DNA from: Sequoia sempervirens
Lineage: Eukaryota > Streptophyta > Pinopsida > Cupressales > Cupressaceae
Length of the DNA: 64,000 nt
Assembly (NCBI GenBank): GCA_007258455.2
Contig: VDFB02000001.1
Location: 16,374,322-16,438,321 of the forward strand
Reading direction: 5' to 3'
A program made the translations under genes and the position numbers. The notes beneath the pieces were generated by a model. The model saw nothing but the letters and a program-made list of their open reading frames with translations, ran no database searches and was not told the origin of the DNA. Each line of letters opens with the position of its first letter. Position 1 is the stretch's first letter. Shown here piece by piece: positions 1 to 12,470 of the stretch.

Positions 1-372
1 AAGTGTGAATGATGTTGAAGGTGGTTCCATAATAGTGCTCATGTCATAATCAGAAGGGAGTTTAGTCCCTCATTTTAATAGTTCGAGCATGTATTGTTGA
101 GGATGGAGTTTCATCATGATGTTAACAATCCTGTGATTTTCAAGATTTTGAACCATCTCATTGATCTCATCTTGGGTCATATCAAGAGGGTTTTTTGTGT
201 GGTCTTCTACTTGTCCATCCTCTTGATGGTCTTGAGTGAGTGAAATATGGGTCATAGGATTTCTTGATCCAACAGGATTCATGTCAGTTTTGGTTTGACT
301 GAGATCACTTGAGGTTGATGTTTCTTTGTGGGCTTCCATGTCCTTCTTGTGTTGAGATCTAGTTTGCACCAT
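1..372 (-). pseudogene. Tat-like element I: N-terminal gag fragment
   Basis: The reading frame starts with an ATG at 372-370 and opens with MVQTRSQ, nearly the same start as the gag of element H at 54,400 (MPVQTRSQ). This is the usual first peptide of plant Tat-type Ty3 gag polyproteins, which form the capsid-like particle. The frame runs to a TGA at 72-70 and stays open in the same frame from 69 to the window edge, so a single stop separates the two parts. The visible part is polar and rich in D, Q, N and S; the conserved gag core would lie beyond the left edge. The position just 3' of a leader, PBS and LTR (373-4,550) supports the assignment. Reading into the capsid domain left of base 1 would settle it. 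Confidence 0.6.
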
Positions 373-3259
373 AAAATAGGGATCAATTTTTCAAGAATAT
401 GAGAGATGAACCTCTAAGTTTTTTAGAATGATATATCTTTAGGTACAAAAGAGAAATTTTAAGGGTAATTTAAAGATCAAAGGATGATAATGATATGGAT
501 GTAAGATGGGTGTTTGATGGATTATTGGAACTCTTTGAGAAAATATTGAAGGGTATGATAAAATTTAGGACTTGATTTTGATGTTTTATTTGGGATTGAT
601 TTGATTTGCATTTACATTTTGATGGTGAACTCATAAAATCTAAGAGGTTGGATGTTGTTCTAGGGTAGATTTTGTTCAAAAGATTATAATTTTTCTAGGT
701 GTGAGATGAAGGATTCATCTAAGCACACTTATCCAAACAAGATGATTTTGATTGGTTTGATTTTGATTTTGGATAATGAACTCCTAAATCCCAAGATGTT
801 AGATGTTATCAAAGTATGAATTTGTTCACAAGATTTGATAATTTGACTAAATATGTGGAGAATGATGCATCTACACACATCTAATCAAACAAGATGATTT
901 TGGATTGGTTTCAAATGATTTTCCCAAAGTTTAACATGGAGGATTTTTCTAAGTTTTTTTCAAAGATTTGATGATGAGATGATTTTGGTTTTGATGTTCA
1001 AAGATGGATTAAGGTTTGATTTTGATCCTATGTTTAACTAAAAAGACACTTGCTTACTAGACCTTGGTTTTGAAGAACATGCTCTTCTCTAAACAAGATG
1101 CTCAAAATCCCTAAAAAAGATTTGGGTTTTGACAATAATAGAACGAGTACGAAGCAAGATTCTTTCTTGAAGCTTTTCTGTAGAAATTAAAAAGCAATCT
1201 TCCTCTAAATTCGTATAGCATTGAGAAACGCTTTTGGTTATCTTTTATACTAAGAGATTTTACCTTTGGTTTCTTCATCTTGACCTTGTGTGAAATCATT
1301 GGAGACACATGTGTGGGGTCCAATTATTTTTAGTCTTTGCTTAATGACTTTGTTTTACCACAAACACTTCTTGATTAGGCTTTGAAACTAGATGTCTAAT
1401 GTTTTAATTTATTCTCATCCCACAAAGTGTATTATGTGGAAATCAGAGAAATCAAAGCAAGAGTTACCTAATGTTTACTTTAGTAAGAAAATTGAGATAT
1501 AAATCCAAGTTTTTAGAAACCTCTAAGGATAAAATCCCAGGGGAAAGTAATAACACATGAATTTGGTCAATTGTATTTGCTTCCTAAATGGTTTGAAGTT
1601 TTGATGACAATATTAAATGTTTGTTTCCAAATATTTCTGAACAAGCAAAGTGTTTTGTAACCAAGAACAAGCACAATCCTATGGATATGAAAGACTATAT
1701 TTGTTGAGTCCCCACTTGGACAAGTCCAACTACGCTTATTTTTAGTGAATGGTTAGATGCTTGACCCCACTAGCTCCCCTCCATGGCACTCACTTCTTGA
1801 GGCAGCCAAGCATCAGTACCCATGAAACTCCCATGGCATACTTTCCATTTCTACTAAAAACCGTAAAAGTGTGGGGCAATTTTAGAATGATTGTTCCTGC
1901 ACCAACAAATAGATAGGGATATTGGCCTTTCTACAACAAAGGTTTCAATTCAGACTTTCCATTCATAGGAGTTGACCCATCGAGGCTAGAGACCATTGTT
2001 TCCCTTCTCGTTAGAGTCAACCGTGTGATATTGGCCTTTGTTCCAATACCCACTTTTATATCCTAGCTGGAAATACTCTTGGCTTTAGAGTATTACCGAT
2101 TGAGTCGTTCAATTGGGTGAGTACTTTTTCCCAAGGCAGGCCCTCTAAGATAAACAAAAGTGAGCAAACATATTCGCAGTTCGACCAACCTTCATTTAGA
2201 AACAAAGGGAGAACACTCGCAATATGTTCCACTCACACTTGCAAGATGTGTTCAATTTTAATCCCAAAATGAAGTGTGGAGGTAATTACTTTACCCAACT
2301 TAAGACCACCAAAAATCCTTTTGATTCTCAAGATCGTCGTGAGGCACAAGAGAAGTGAATGTCTTTTCAATGGTGTTAATTTGAGTAAGAAATCACAAAA
2401 AAAAGTAGCACTTGTCCTTTTTAAAACCCACAAAGCAAAATAATGAATTCTTTTTATAGCACCAAAGGAAATGTGAAGATTTCCTTGTTCAATTGTTAAA
2501 TCCAAAAACCGACTCTAGTAAGTTTGTGTCCTCAAGTTCATCTTAAGCCCTTTTGTAACAAGAAATTGAAGTGTTCTTTTTAGAGTCCAAAAGGAAAATT
2601 AGTAGGTCCTAAGCATGAAAGATAACAAGATTTCTTAAGAGAAAAAAAGTGAGTTCTCTTAGATTGTTAAGCAAACACTAAAGTGTTAAAAAACACTTGG
2701 TATCATGAAAGAATGATACCATCATGCATATTTTCTTCTTTACTTCTAATCAATCCAACCTACAAGAAAACTAGTCAAATCTACAAAAATATAGGTCAAG
2801 AGGTTAGAGAATAATCCAAATGATCAAAATTTGAAAAAAAGCACGTTTCATAAAACTAATTTTCACTTTTTACTTCCCTCTAGCGGTGGAACCTGTGAAG
2901 GCTGTGCAGTTTAAAATTTCCAATGCTGCTATATAGTGCCGCTTGTCATTCAGTGTCACTTTGCAACAGGGACATAGAGCATGAAGGCATTGCTATTTCA
3001 ACCAGCAGTGGAGTTTCAAGTTTAGAAAGATTCTAGCAGGAAAAAAAGGATCAGCGATGCACTTTGGAAATTTGAATCTTGGGTGAAAAATAGAGAGTGT
3101 TGGAGTTTGGAGTTTGTAGCGATGTGATATAGTGATGTTGGAGTCCCAAAGGTTCTAAATTGTGATGCTAGTCTGTTAGCGGTGGAGCTCCCTATAGAGA
3201 CAAAAACAACAAAAAAGCATGGAATTTGTTGAAAAAACATGATTAGAACTTCTGGTTTG
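373..3259 (-). other. Untranslated leader of element I
   Basis: About 2.9 kb lie between the PBS/LTR and the gag start of element I. I see no long ORF here. The part at about 1,690-2,170 is clearly related to 17,020-17,580 in element C and more weakly to 56,200-56,520 in H. Shared landmarks include CACTTTTATATCCTAGCTGG at 2,050 against CACTTTTATATACTAGCTGG at 17,409, each followed within about 70 bases by GGGTGAGTACTTTTTCCC. Long leaders are usual for large Tat elements. Confidence 0.6.
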
Positions 3260-3279
3260 CCCTCCTTCTAGCACCAAAA
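3260..3279 (-). other. Primer-binding site of element I
   Basis: Directly 3' of the LTR end (reading minus, ...GGTTCACA) comes TTTTGGTGCTAGAAGGAGGG. Its position one step inside the LTR fits a PBS for a host tRNA 3' end. I could not match it to a specific tRNA without a search. Confidence 0.55.
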
Positions 3280-4550
3280 TGTGAACCAAGATTGCAAAGC
3301 TACATAAACACATGAGAAAAACAACATATTAGATCAAATGCAAGCTAGTATCATGATTCCCCAAGAAATCCATTTGAATTGCAAAGGAAAATAAGTGAAA
3401 TGAAGAACATAAACAAGCATAAACCAAAGATGTTAAATCCTATTCAAATGCAAAGAAAACTCTTAATCTCTTGGGGGAGTTGGTGCCAATTTGATGTGGA
3501 AATTGGCCCTTTCCCAACTCCTATGCAAGCCTTGGTGATTTGATGAAGATGTGATCCACTTTGTTTATGATTGAAGTGTGCTCCAAGATGAAAATCTTCA
3601 TAACCTAGCTAAGATTGGATAAAGATGGATGAAAATTGCTATGAATTTGCATATAATAACTTTGCTCAAATTGTGGATAGTAAAATGAGGAAAGAAACAT
3701 CTTATTTATATAATGATAGGATGGAGAAATGCCCAAAATGGAGAAATGTGGGACTAATATTCAACTAATGGCAAGGTTCCACTTTTCAAGATGAGAATGG
3801 ATGAGGGATGTGCACATTTTGATGAATGTTCCCATAAATGCAATTAGATGATATTTGAAAATGGTGAAATAACATGTAAGAGGGAAAAAAAATGCCTTAA
3901 ATGCCACTTGGCTCAAGGAAAAAGGACTTGTTAGGTGAAGTAAATGCCTTGTTGGAAGGACAAAGTCCACTTGGATTTGAATTCAAATTTGAGAGAATAT
4001 TCCTCCATTATGCCATGTTAAGAGAAAATAAAGATTTAATAAATGAATTAAATTTATTTTCATGTGCAAGTGGCAAAAGATAGAGGATGGGACATGGATT
4101 AGGATTAAATTAATCAAAGGTTAATTAATTTAATGAAGGATTAGATGATGTGACAAATTTGACTTAGATTTATAGGTTAATTTAAATCAAATATGAGAAG
4201 AATGTGATACAAAAATTAATTAAATAAAATGTTTTGATTTATTTAATAAGGGAAATGAAGTTAGATTAAACTAAATAAGGTTTTAATTTATTTAATTTAA
4301 TAGGTGGACTTTAGATATTTAATAAAATAAAATGAATTACTTAATTAAATAGGGAAATAGTGTTAATTAGATCAGATTGGCTGATTTAGTTAACAAGGCA
4401 GAAAGACTTAATTAGATAAAATGATTTATTTTAATTAATAGAGGAAAATGGATGAACTTAATCAAATAAGGGTACTCGATTAAATGGTTAGATTGAAGGA
4501 TGATTCAGGATGAAATGGTGTTAGTAATTGGGATCAAGTATGTCGGTATA
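3280..4550 (-). repeat. 5' LTR of element I
   Basis: Reading minus, the LTR would start near 4,550 (TATACCGACATAC, plausibly a mutated TGTACCGACA) and end TTGGTTCACA at 3,280, next to the PBS. Like the LTRs of C and H it has an AT-rich half (about 4,000-4,500) made of short imperfect palindromes built from TTAATTAA/ATTTATTTAAT, and a less AT-rich 3' half. The right boundary is inferred from resemblance to the C and H LTR starts (TGTAGACACC, TGTGGACATC). The partner LTR lies outside the window. Confidence 0.55.
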
Positions 4551-4626
4551 TTTTCCATGTGTACAATAATTATGTGATGAATCTTGACATAGATGATGAC
4601 AACATGGATAGTAATAAAAAATTCCT

Positions 4627-6013
4627 ATGGATAGTATGGTTGGATTGGTTGAAATACAACCTCGTAAGGGACAAACTAAAATATCTCTTGACACTACTTT
4701 CTCTTTAAAATATATAATAAAAAATGCAATTTATGGTCCTCTTTACATAGTCAATCGAATCAATGACAAGCCCACTAATGGGATATCAATTCCTCCCATC
4801 TTTGGAGATTATGTAATCACTGAAGAATTCTTACTTGTGCATGAACTCTATAAATATACATATAATAAACTTAAAGCATGGATAAAAACACATAATGGTT
4901 TTGCTTTCTCTATGATAGGTTCAATCATCCTTCCTTTAAACATTGGATTGAAACAATTAGATGTCTCATTCTCTATCATCCCGATGTTAGATCAATTCTA
5001 TGTGAAGCTTGGTTAGCCATGGATACGCTCCATGAAATTCATCCCGTTGATTGTGCATAAATGTTTAAAATTTCCCTTTGACAATGAGATCTAATCACTA
5101 TACACCATAATGGATTTAATCTTGTGTTTTCCCATGGGAATTTTTGATTGGATTTATTTTTTCTTGAGCCTATTGAACCTATTAAACCTCATGAAGATTT
5201 ATTTTTCAAATCCTATCAAAAGTTCAAGGAAAAACTCATAGCATAATTATCCCTTTGAAATATGCCTCAACCCATGATTGAGCCTCCTATCCTTGATGAA
5301 ACCATGATTGAACCAAAATTCCTTCCAAATAGCCAAGACTAACCCAAGATAGATCCTTTTCCTATCTCCTACAAGCAACCAAGAGACAACCAAAAAAATA
5401 TCGTTGTTCCCCCTAAGATAAAAAAATTTACAAAACTAAAGAGAAAGTGGTTGAATAGTCTCCCATGGTTCCTTCCATTCCTCCTCTAAGGGAAGAAAAG
5501 AATCCTATGGTTGATAAACCCGCTCCTACACAATCATAACTTGAAAATCATACCAAAAGAAGCATAAATGCTAGACAACATAGGAATAGACATTGTGCTA
5601 TTTCTCAAAGGTTAAACGAAGAGAATAATAAACAAAATAAAGATCCAAACTCAAGTGAAACAATATACAATGAGTCTCCCTCTTTTCTACAACAAAAAGA
5701 TCCTATATCACAACCACAACAAGGAATAGCATCATCTTTGGACATTATCATTTTCCCTCCCATTGTGATTAACTTGGTAAATGATGATGAGATTGCTAAA
5801 ATTGATGAGGAAGTGCATAATGAATTCAAATTATTGTTTTCTTTTTCCATGAGCTTAAACGATAACAATCATGATGATCCTCCTAAAAAAAGTGACTCGC
5901 CACGTGTTGAACTTAGCAATGCTCCTACTACTTCACTCGATGTTGTCCCTATGGCTAGTTTTCCCCATTCTACATACAATGAACAAGGTTGGGATGCAGA
6001 CGACCTGCTATAG
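4627..6013 (+). pseudogene. Broken protease-to-linker region of element D
   Basis: The first open stretch, 4,627-5,016, ends in the C-terminal half of a Ty3 aspartic protease. It has a hydrophobic run with LPLNIGLKQLDVSFSI followed, across a TAG at 5,014-5,016, by PWIRSM...HKCLKFPF. That last motif matches the protease end of element H at about 50,810-50,870 (RPWIHAMQ...) and marks the protease-to-pol linker of plant Tat elements. The catalytic D-S/T/N-G triad is not visible, so the front half is lost or diverged. A stop and a frameshift follow near 5,094. A second open stretch (5,738-6,013) is acidic, ends YNEQGWDADDLL and has no domain I recognise. Confidence 0.55.
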
Positions 6014-7535
6014 GTTGAATCGCATGTGCCTTACTAGTCTTGTATATGTTTCTTTTTTCATGTTATGTGTGTGATTTCATGTGCGTAATGTGATCTCTTG
6101 TACCATTTTGTTTGATGTATATCTCTCTTTGTGACATTCCTCTATGTGTATCTACATTCTCCTATATGTTGTAACCTTTTATCTTTTCTTTGTCTTGTGT
6201 TTTCCTTTTGGGGATGATACAAGGCGTCAAAAAATTTAGGCATCTTCCATGTTCACCTAAAATATTTTCTTTTTTTTCTCTCTCTTTGTGTCATTCTTCC
6301 TTGATCCATGATGATTTAGGGAATGATGATGTTCTGGAGCTCTCTAACAAAATTGTAGCAAACATAAATTGTCCCTGAATCCGTGGATCTCTTATGTGAT
6401 TTTGGTATTTTATTTTGGGGGTAACCCTTTTTCATGATGCATCTTCATTTGGAAACATATGATGTAGCATAGGGATTTCCAAATAAGCTCTCATGGCCTC
6501 TTTGTTGTTAGCATTTATCATTTTCTACTTTAAAGTAATTTCTCACAACATAATGTTTAACAATTTCTTTAAAGTGGGGGTATACATTGACATTATTTTT
6601 TTGCAATTCAATTACAACTCTTGTTTCATTAAGTGGTCATATTACTTCATGTGATGCATATTTCTCTCTTAGCATATTATATTCCTCTTAGTAGTAATGT
6701 CAAGCAGTGTGCATTCCTTAAGTTCTGAATCTTCTATTCTTCAATTGGTCCTCTCTTGGAGGCATTAGGCACAATGTTCCCTAGGTTGATACCTTACATG
6801 AACTAAGAAAAACCCCTTTTAACATTCCTTACACTATTTCACATTTACAATAACTATTATATGGCCACCTTGTGTAACACACTTTGCTTGCCTATGGAGC
6901 CATCCTATTTTTTCATGGGTGTTAGCATATGAAGTTTTGATTGCCTCATGAATCTCATTGTTCATGTTGTGTGGCACCTTATCAAATTTATTAATAGGTG
7001 TAGCTTTGGTATGGTTAGTACATATGGGATCTGACCATAGGCATGACCTCCCATAGCCACTTGCTTGCCTGTGTGGGTGCATACCTATTGCATGTGTATG
7101 TGTCTCACTGGGGACTCACCTAGTGGATATTGGATTCCACTAGCTCATGTGAGCATGCATTTTGTTTGCATAGTGATAAATCACATTCCACTTGCAAACG
7201 TATTTTGGAAATACAACTTACACCTGGTCTACATAGTGTTGGATAGACTATCGAGGCTTGATCCATCCCTTTTCTTTTTCTTTCTTATTTATATCTTTGA
7301 CAGTGTATGATTGTATATTGTTGTTGCTCCATACATCATTTATATGTGTGCTCCTTTGTTACTATGTTTTTCTTCCATAGGATATTGATCTTGGTGGCTT
7401 GATCATCGATCTTGATCATTGTCATACTATCTCACTGGCATTGGTACACTTGCACCCCTCTTGATACAAATTTGTTTACTTTAGTGTGAGTTTGATCCAA
7501 GGTCATCCTCTCACTAAAGTGGGGACTAAATTTAG
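6014..7535 (+). other. Non-coding 3' part of element D with polypurine tract
   Basis: I see no convincing gene; short open stretches in several frames show no motif. At 7,516-7,526 the plus strand reads AAAGTGGGGAC, a polypurine tract, followed about ten bases later by TGTATAAAAATG, which looks like an LTR start. This supports plus-strand orientation of D. Confidence 0.45.
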
Positions 7536-7677
7536 TGTATAAAAATGTACCCCTTTACATTTTCACAATTTTTTGGGTCCTCCCTATAAAAAATTGGTTT
7601 ATTTATGCCTTAATTGGTTATATTTTGCATCCACAAGCCTAATTTGATGCATTTTTCTAAGGATAATCCCAACATTT
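7536..7677 (+). repeat. Start of the J LTR-like arm, split by element C
   Basis: This short piece continues at 20,138 once element C is removed. ATCCACAAGCC at 7,629-7,639 pairs in inverted orientation with GGCTTGTGGAT at 25,252-25,262, in register with the longer arm at 20,138-21,440. The inverted copy therefore extends across C's insertion site, so C is younger than the arm. Confidence 0.65.
7673..7677. repeat. Target-site duplication of element C, left
   Basis: CATTT directly precedes the left LTR (TGTAACATC...). The identical CATTT follows the right LTR at 20,138-20,142. Confidence 0.85.
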
Positions 7678-10600
7678 TGTAACATCTAGAAGATGCATAA
7701 AGAAATAGATCAGACCAAACATGCAATACAAATCTAAAATTCTAAATGCAATCTAAGTTATATAAAAAAACTACAAATGGAATTCAAAACGTAAATAAAG
7801 AAACAATCTCACCCAATATACATTCTTCCATGATTTATCTCTGTTGTCCTTCTCTGTTTCGCTTGTAGGAGTATAATTGCCCTCAAATTTTCAAAGGTTC
7901 GTGCAAGTATAGCCTATGATAATGATTTAGAAAAAAATCAAAGATTCAAGATAGGTGCTCCAAAAATTCATAAGATTTCGAGAGAGATTGGAATGATGAA
8001 AATCAAATCAATTTATAGAAAATTGATTATTCGAACGACAGGCCAAGATTGAAAGATCAACAAACGGTTGAGATTGACTGATTAGTCATGCATTCTGATA
8101 ATAGTTAGTAATGAAATGAGTGATATAAATTAGAAATAAAATTAAAGATTAAATAAATGATTTAATCTTCAAGTTTGGTATTCGAAAACAAAAGAATTAT
8201 CTTTGCATGACAAAGATAAAGATGGATTAAAGAAACTCTATGTTTGAATGCACACACAAGATTTAATTAATTAAATAGGAATATTTAATTAATATGCATG
8301 TACATGAAATTGAGTTAGAACTAGATGACTGAATGATATGACAAATAGATTACTCGTGAAATCCATTCAAACATTAATCTAGAGTTAACTGACTAATTAA
8401 AATAGATGTAAAGTAAAAGTGAATACTTAGATAACTCACACAATTATCTAAATATAGAGGAATGTGTTAAAATATAATTCATGAATTAAATAATTTATTT
8501 AATTCAAGATTTGATATTTGAAGAATAATTAAATAAATAAGATTTATTTAATTAAGTGATGAAGGGATTTAAATGAATAATTAAATAAATAAATAATTTA
8601 TTTAATTATAGTTGAAGTATGATAAAGAGTAAATTAAATAAGAATTTATTTAATTTGACAAGAAGGATAAGGTTAATTAGTAACATAATTAAATAAAAAG
8701 TATTTATTTAATTAATCAGATAGAATAAAGAAAAGTGTGAATTAATTAAATAATTAAGATTATTTAATTAATAGAAGAAATAATAGAAGAATTATCTTTG
8801 CATGACAAAGATGAAGATGGATTAAAGCAACTCTTGTTCGAATGCATGAACAAGGTTTAATTAATTAAATAGGAATATTTAATTAATCCACATCTACACG
8901 CAAATGAGTTAGAACTGGATGATTGAATGATTTGATGAAGAGATTACTCGAGAATGCCACTCAGACATTAAATCAAGAGTTAACTGAGCAATTTGAATAG
9001 ATCTTTGAGTTGAGTAAAACTAAATACTTAGATAACTCACATAATTATCTAAATATAGAGTAATGAGTTAAAATATAATTCATGAATTAAATAATTCATT
9101 TAATTCAAGATTTGATATTTGAAGAATAATTAAATAAATAAGATTTATTTAATTAAGTGATGAAGGGATTGAAATGAATTATTAAATAAATAAAGAATTT
9201 ATTTAATTATAGTTGAATTATGATAAAGAGTAAATTAAATAAAAATTTATTTAATTTCACAAGAAGGATATGGTTAATTAGTAACATAATTAACTAAGTC
9301 TTTCCTATTGCAGGAGGCTGGTCATGAGTTCTAGTCTCCCCCCTCCCATGGTACCGAAGGGCGTGTCGTGCCAGCGCTGCCAGTCATGTTAAAAAGTTTA
9401 CCAGGCATGCTGTAGTTTATAGGTGGCTATGCTATACAAACCTGATTTCTACAGCCTAAAAAAAAAATAGTAACATAATTAAATAAAATGAATTTATTTA
9501 ATTAATTAGATAGAATAAAGAAAAGTGTGAATTAATTAAATAATTAGATTATTTAATTCATAGAAAAAATAACAAAAGAATTATCTTTGCATGACAAAGA
9601 TGAAGATGGATTAAAACAACTCTCTGTTTGAATGCATAAAGAAATAGATCAGAGCAAACATGCAATACAAATCTAAAATTCTAAATGCAATCTAAGTTAT
9701 ATCAACATAGTACAAATGGAATTCAAAATGTAAATAAAGAAACAATCTCATCCAATCTACATTCTTCCATGATTTATCTCCATTGCCCTTCTCTATTTCT
9801 CTTGTAGTAGTATAATTTACCTTATATTTTCAAAGGTTTGTGCAAGTATAGCCTATGATAATGATTTAGAAAAACATCAAAGATTCTAGATAGGTGCTCC
9901 AAAAAGTGATAAGATTTTGAGAGAGATTGGAATGATGAAGACCAAATCAATTTATAGAAAATTGATTATTCGTACGACAGGCTAGGATTGAAAGATCAAC
10001 GGACGGTTGAGATTGACTGATTAGTCATGCATTCTGATAATAGTTAGTAATGACATGAGTGATATAAATTAGAAATAGAATTAAAGATTAAATAAATGAT
10101 TTAATCTTCAAGTTTGGTATTCGAAAACAGAAGAATTATCTTTGCATGACAAAGATAAAGATGGACTAAAACAACTCTCTGTTTGAATGCACGCACAAGA
10201 TTTAATTAATTAAATAGGAATATTTAATTAATATGCATGTACATGAAATTGAGTTAAAACTAGATGACTGAATGATATGACAAATAGATTACTGGTGAAA
10301 TCTATTCAGACATTAATCCAGAATTAACTGACTAGTTAAAATAGATATCAAGTAAAAGTGAATACTTAGATAACTCACACAATTATCTAAATATAGAGGA
10401 ATGCGTTAAAATAGAATTCATGAATTAAATAAGTCCTTTAATTCAAGATTTGATACTTGAAGAATAATTAAATAAATAAGATTTATTTAATTAAGTGATG
10501 AAGGGATTTAAATGAATAATTAAGTAAATAAAGAATTTATTTAATTATAGTTGAAGTATGATAAAGAGTAAGGTTAATTAGTAACATAATTAAATAAAAT

Positions 10601-10794
10601 GTGTTTATTTAATTAATCAAATAGAATAAAGAAAAGTGTGAATTAATTAAATAATTAAGATTATTTAATTAATAGAAGAAATGAAGACTATAGAGAATAA
10701 TTAAATAATTGACATTATTTAATCATGACCATGAAGAATACGAATTATGAAGAATATTGAAGTTGCAGGCTTAGACCAAATTTCGGTGTCTACA
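7678..10794 (-). repeat. 3' LTR of element C with internal tandem duplication
   Basis: The LTR is 3,117 bp against 1,810 bp for its partner at 18,328-20,137. A first copy runs 7,678 to about 9,632. There the sequence ...CTCTGTTTGAATGCA switches into AAGAAATAGATCAGAGC, which belongs to position 7,690 of the LTR start, and the LTR then repeats to 10,794. Within each copy is a roughly 590-bp subrepeat starting TTATCTTTGCATGACAAAG (near 8,191, 8,786, 9,577 and 10,131, and near 18,832 and 19,429 in the partner). AT-rich palindromic stretches fill most of the subrepeats. Confidence 0.8.
9294..9467 (+). mobile_element. SINE-like insertion in the LTR of C
   Basis: A 174-bp GC-richer block interrupts the AT-rich LTR. 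It ends in a run of ten A and is flanked by a perfect 15-bp direct repeat, TAGTAACATAATTAA, at 9,279-9,293 and 9,468-9,482. The other LTR copies have this site only once. A degenerate RNA polymerase III B box may lie in GAGTTCTAGTCTCC near its 5' end; an A box is not clear, so it may be 5'-truncated. The tail and long TSD are hallmarks of LINE-mobilised RNA. I do not recognise the family. Confidence 0.75.
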
Positions 10795-10811
10795 TTTGCT
10801 CCTCTTTCATA
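10795..10811 (-). other. Polypurine tract of element C
   Basis: Read on the minus strand, ATGAAAGAGGAGCAAA directly precedes the LTR start TGTAGACACC. This primes plus-strand DNA synthesis and fixes the left LTR as the 3' LTR. Confidence 0.75.
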
Positions 10812-12059
10812 AAATGTCATTTCAGCACTGTGTCAAGGAAAATTGATAAGAAATATGCCCCAGTAATGCCCCAGTGTAAAACAGGTGAAGGTATGCCCCC
10901 TCGAGAGGATAGGCGGGTTCAAAGAACATGAGTGTGCTCTCGAAATCGATGAGAGAACTAGAAGATGAAAGAAAGAAAAAAAGAATAGAGGAAAATAGAT
11001 AATGGTGGTGAAGATGTAGAAAACAAGAAATGTTAGTTCAAAAAGAAAGATGAATAATAAAAGACCATGATGTTAGTATTAGCAATTTTCAATGTTTCAT
11101 CGTATCACAAAAGGCATTGAACTTTATCATCATTGGGTGGGACTAATACAAATGGAGAAAAACACCATGATATGACATAGATCAAGGTGTGCAATGTCAT
11201 CCACTTGCTAATAACAGACAATTGCAGACAAGGAGTGTCATTAACTCATACTAAGGGCACAAGTTGCCCTAGTCTTTTTGTCAAGACAAACCACAGATAA
11301 CAAAAAAAATAAAAGATGGGTCATGAGATATCATTGCTCCTCTAAATCCTTCATGAGAGATCCTTGAGTAAACTAGTAACATGACTCAAAAATCCAATTT
11401 AAAAGATAGTTGAAAGACAACAGTCAAAGAAAACAGAATTCAAATACATCATGGCTTCTCTAAATCCTTCATGGGACATCCTTGAGAAAGATAATAACAT
11501 AATTCCCATCATAAAGTCAAATGAAAAGATAAAATAAATCAGTCAAAAAGTCAAAAAGCCAATAAAATATTTGCCAAAACTTGATCTATTTGTTGAATTT
11601 GTTTTGATTGATAAAAGAATTGATTGATAGAGCCTGATTTCAGGAGATACACATACCAAATAAGACTTTGAGTCTAGTTTCAATGTTCTGACTATCTGTA
11701 TAAGGCATGACAAATCCTAGTTTCAGAAAGACATGTATCATATAAGACATTGAATCAAATGTCATTGATGTGATAACCTGTGTAAGGCTATGTTTGATTG
11801 TTTGACAATGTTGATATGCAGGAATGACTCATCCTATATGAGACATAGATTGTTTTGTTGATATCAATATTTAGGAAGGACTCATCCTGAATGTGACAAA
11901 GGTTAATTGTTTTGACAATGTTCGTCTATAGGAAGGACATATCCTCTAGCAGACATTAGTTGAATTTTTTTTTTTATTGTTTCGTTGGCAATTTGTTTGA
12001 TTTGACTTAGAGACATTGTTGAATTGTTCACCAGATTAATGCATGACTTGATATGATGT

Positions 12060-12470
12060 GTTGACAATTGACTGTGTGTGATGATAAACCCTAAAGGACT
12101 GACCTAGTGTGGCCTCGAGGGCTCATCAATTGATGGCCTTGCCTACGTTATACATGCATAGACCTCATAGTTCGACTTGACTTTGACTAACAATACTGAC
12201 TACAAATAGAAAACAAGTGTGAAAGTGAATGTGACGAACCCTAATGGACTGACCTAGTGTGGCCTCAGGGGCTCATCGATTGATGGACTTTCCTACGTTA
12301 TACACATAGAGACCTCATAGTTCGACACAACCAATGAACTTGTCATATAGACATATTGATTGAATCATGATTTTAGAAAGACTAACCTAAATAGACTAAC
12401 CTAATGCCTCAGGGGCACATCGGCAGATGGCCTTGCCTACGTCTAGTCATAGAGGCAACGTAGTTCGAAA
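12060..12470. repeat. Three-copy tandem block of about 150 bp
   Basis: Three diverged units share GACTGACCTAGTGTGGCCTC, then GGGCTCATC, GGCCTTGCCTACGT and CATAGTTCGA. They start near 12,095, 12,250 and 12,395. Related single units lie at 34,250-34,315 and 45,850-45,905, on the two sides of element A. Confidence 0.65.

Larger units (their letters stand above)
4551..7677 (+). mobile_element. Fragment of plus-strand Ty3 element D
   Basis: This plus-strand retroelement piece is cut on the left by the LTR of element I and on the right by element C. It holds a broken protease/pol-linker region (4,627-6,013), about 1.5 kb without coding signal, a polypurine tract (7,516-7,526) and the first about 140 bases of an LTR-like sequence (7,536-7,677) that resumes at 20,138. 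RT, RNase H and integrase are missing, so it is deleted internally or non-autonomous. Confidence 0.55.
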
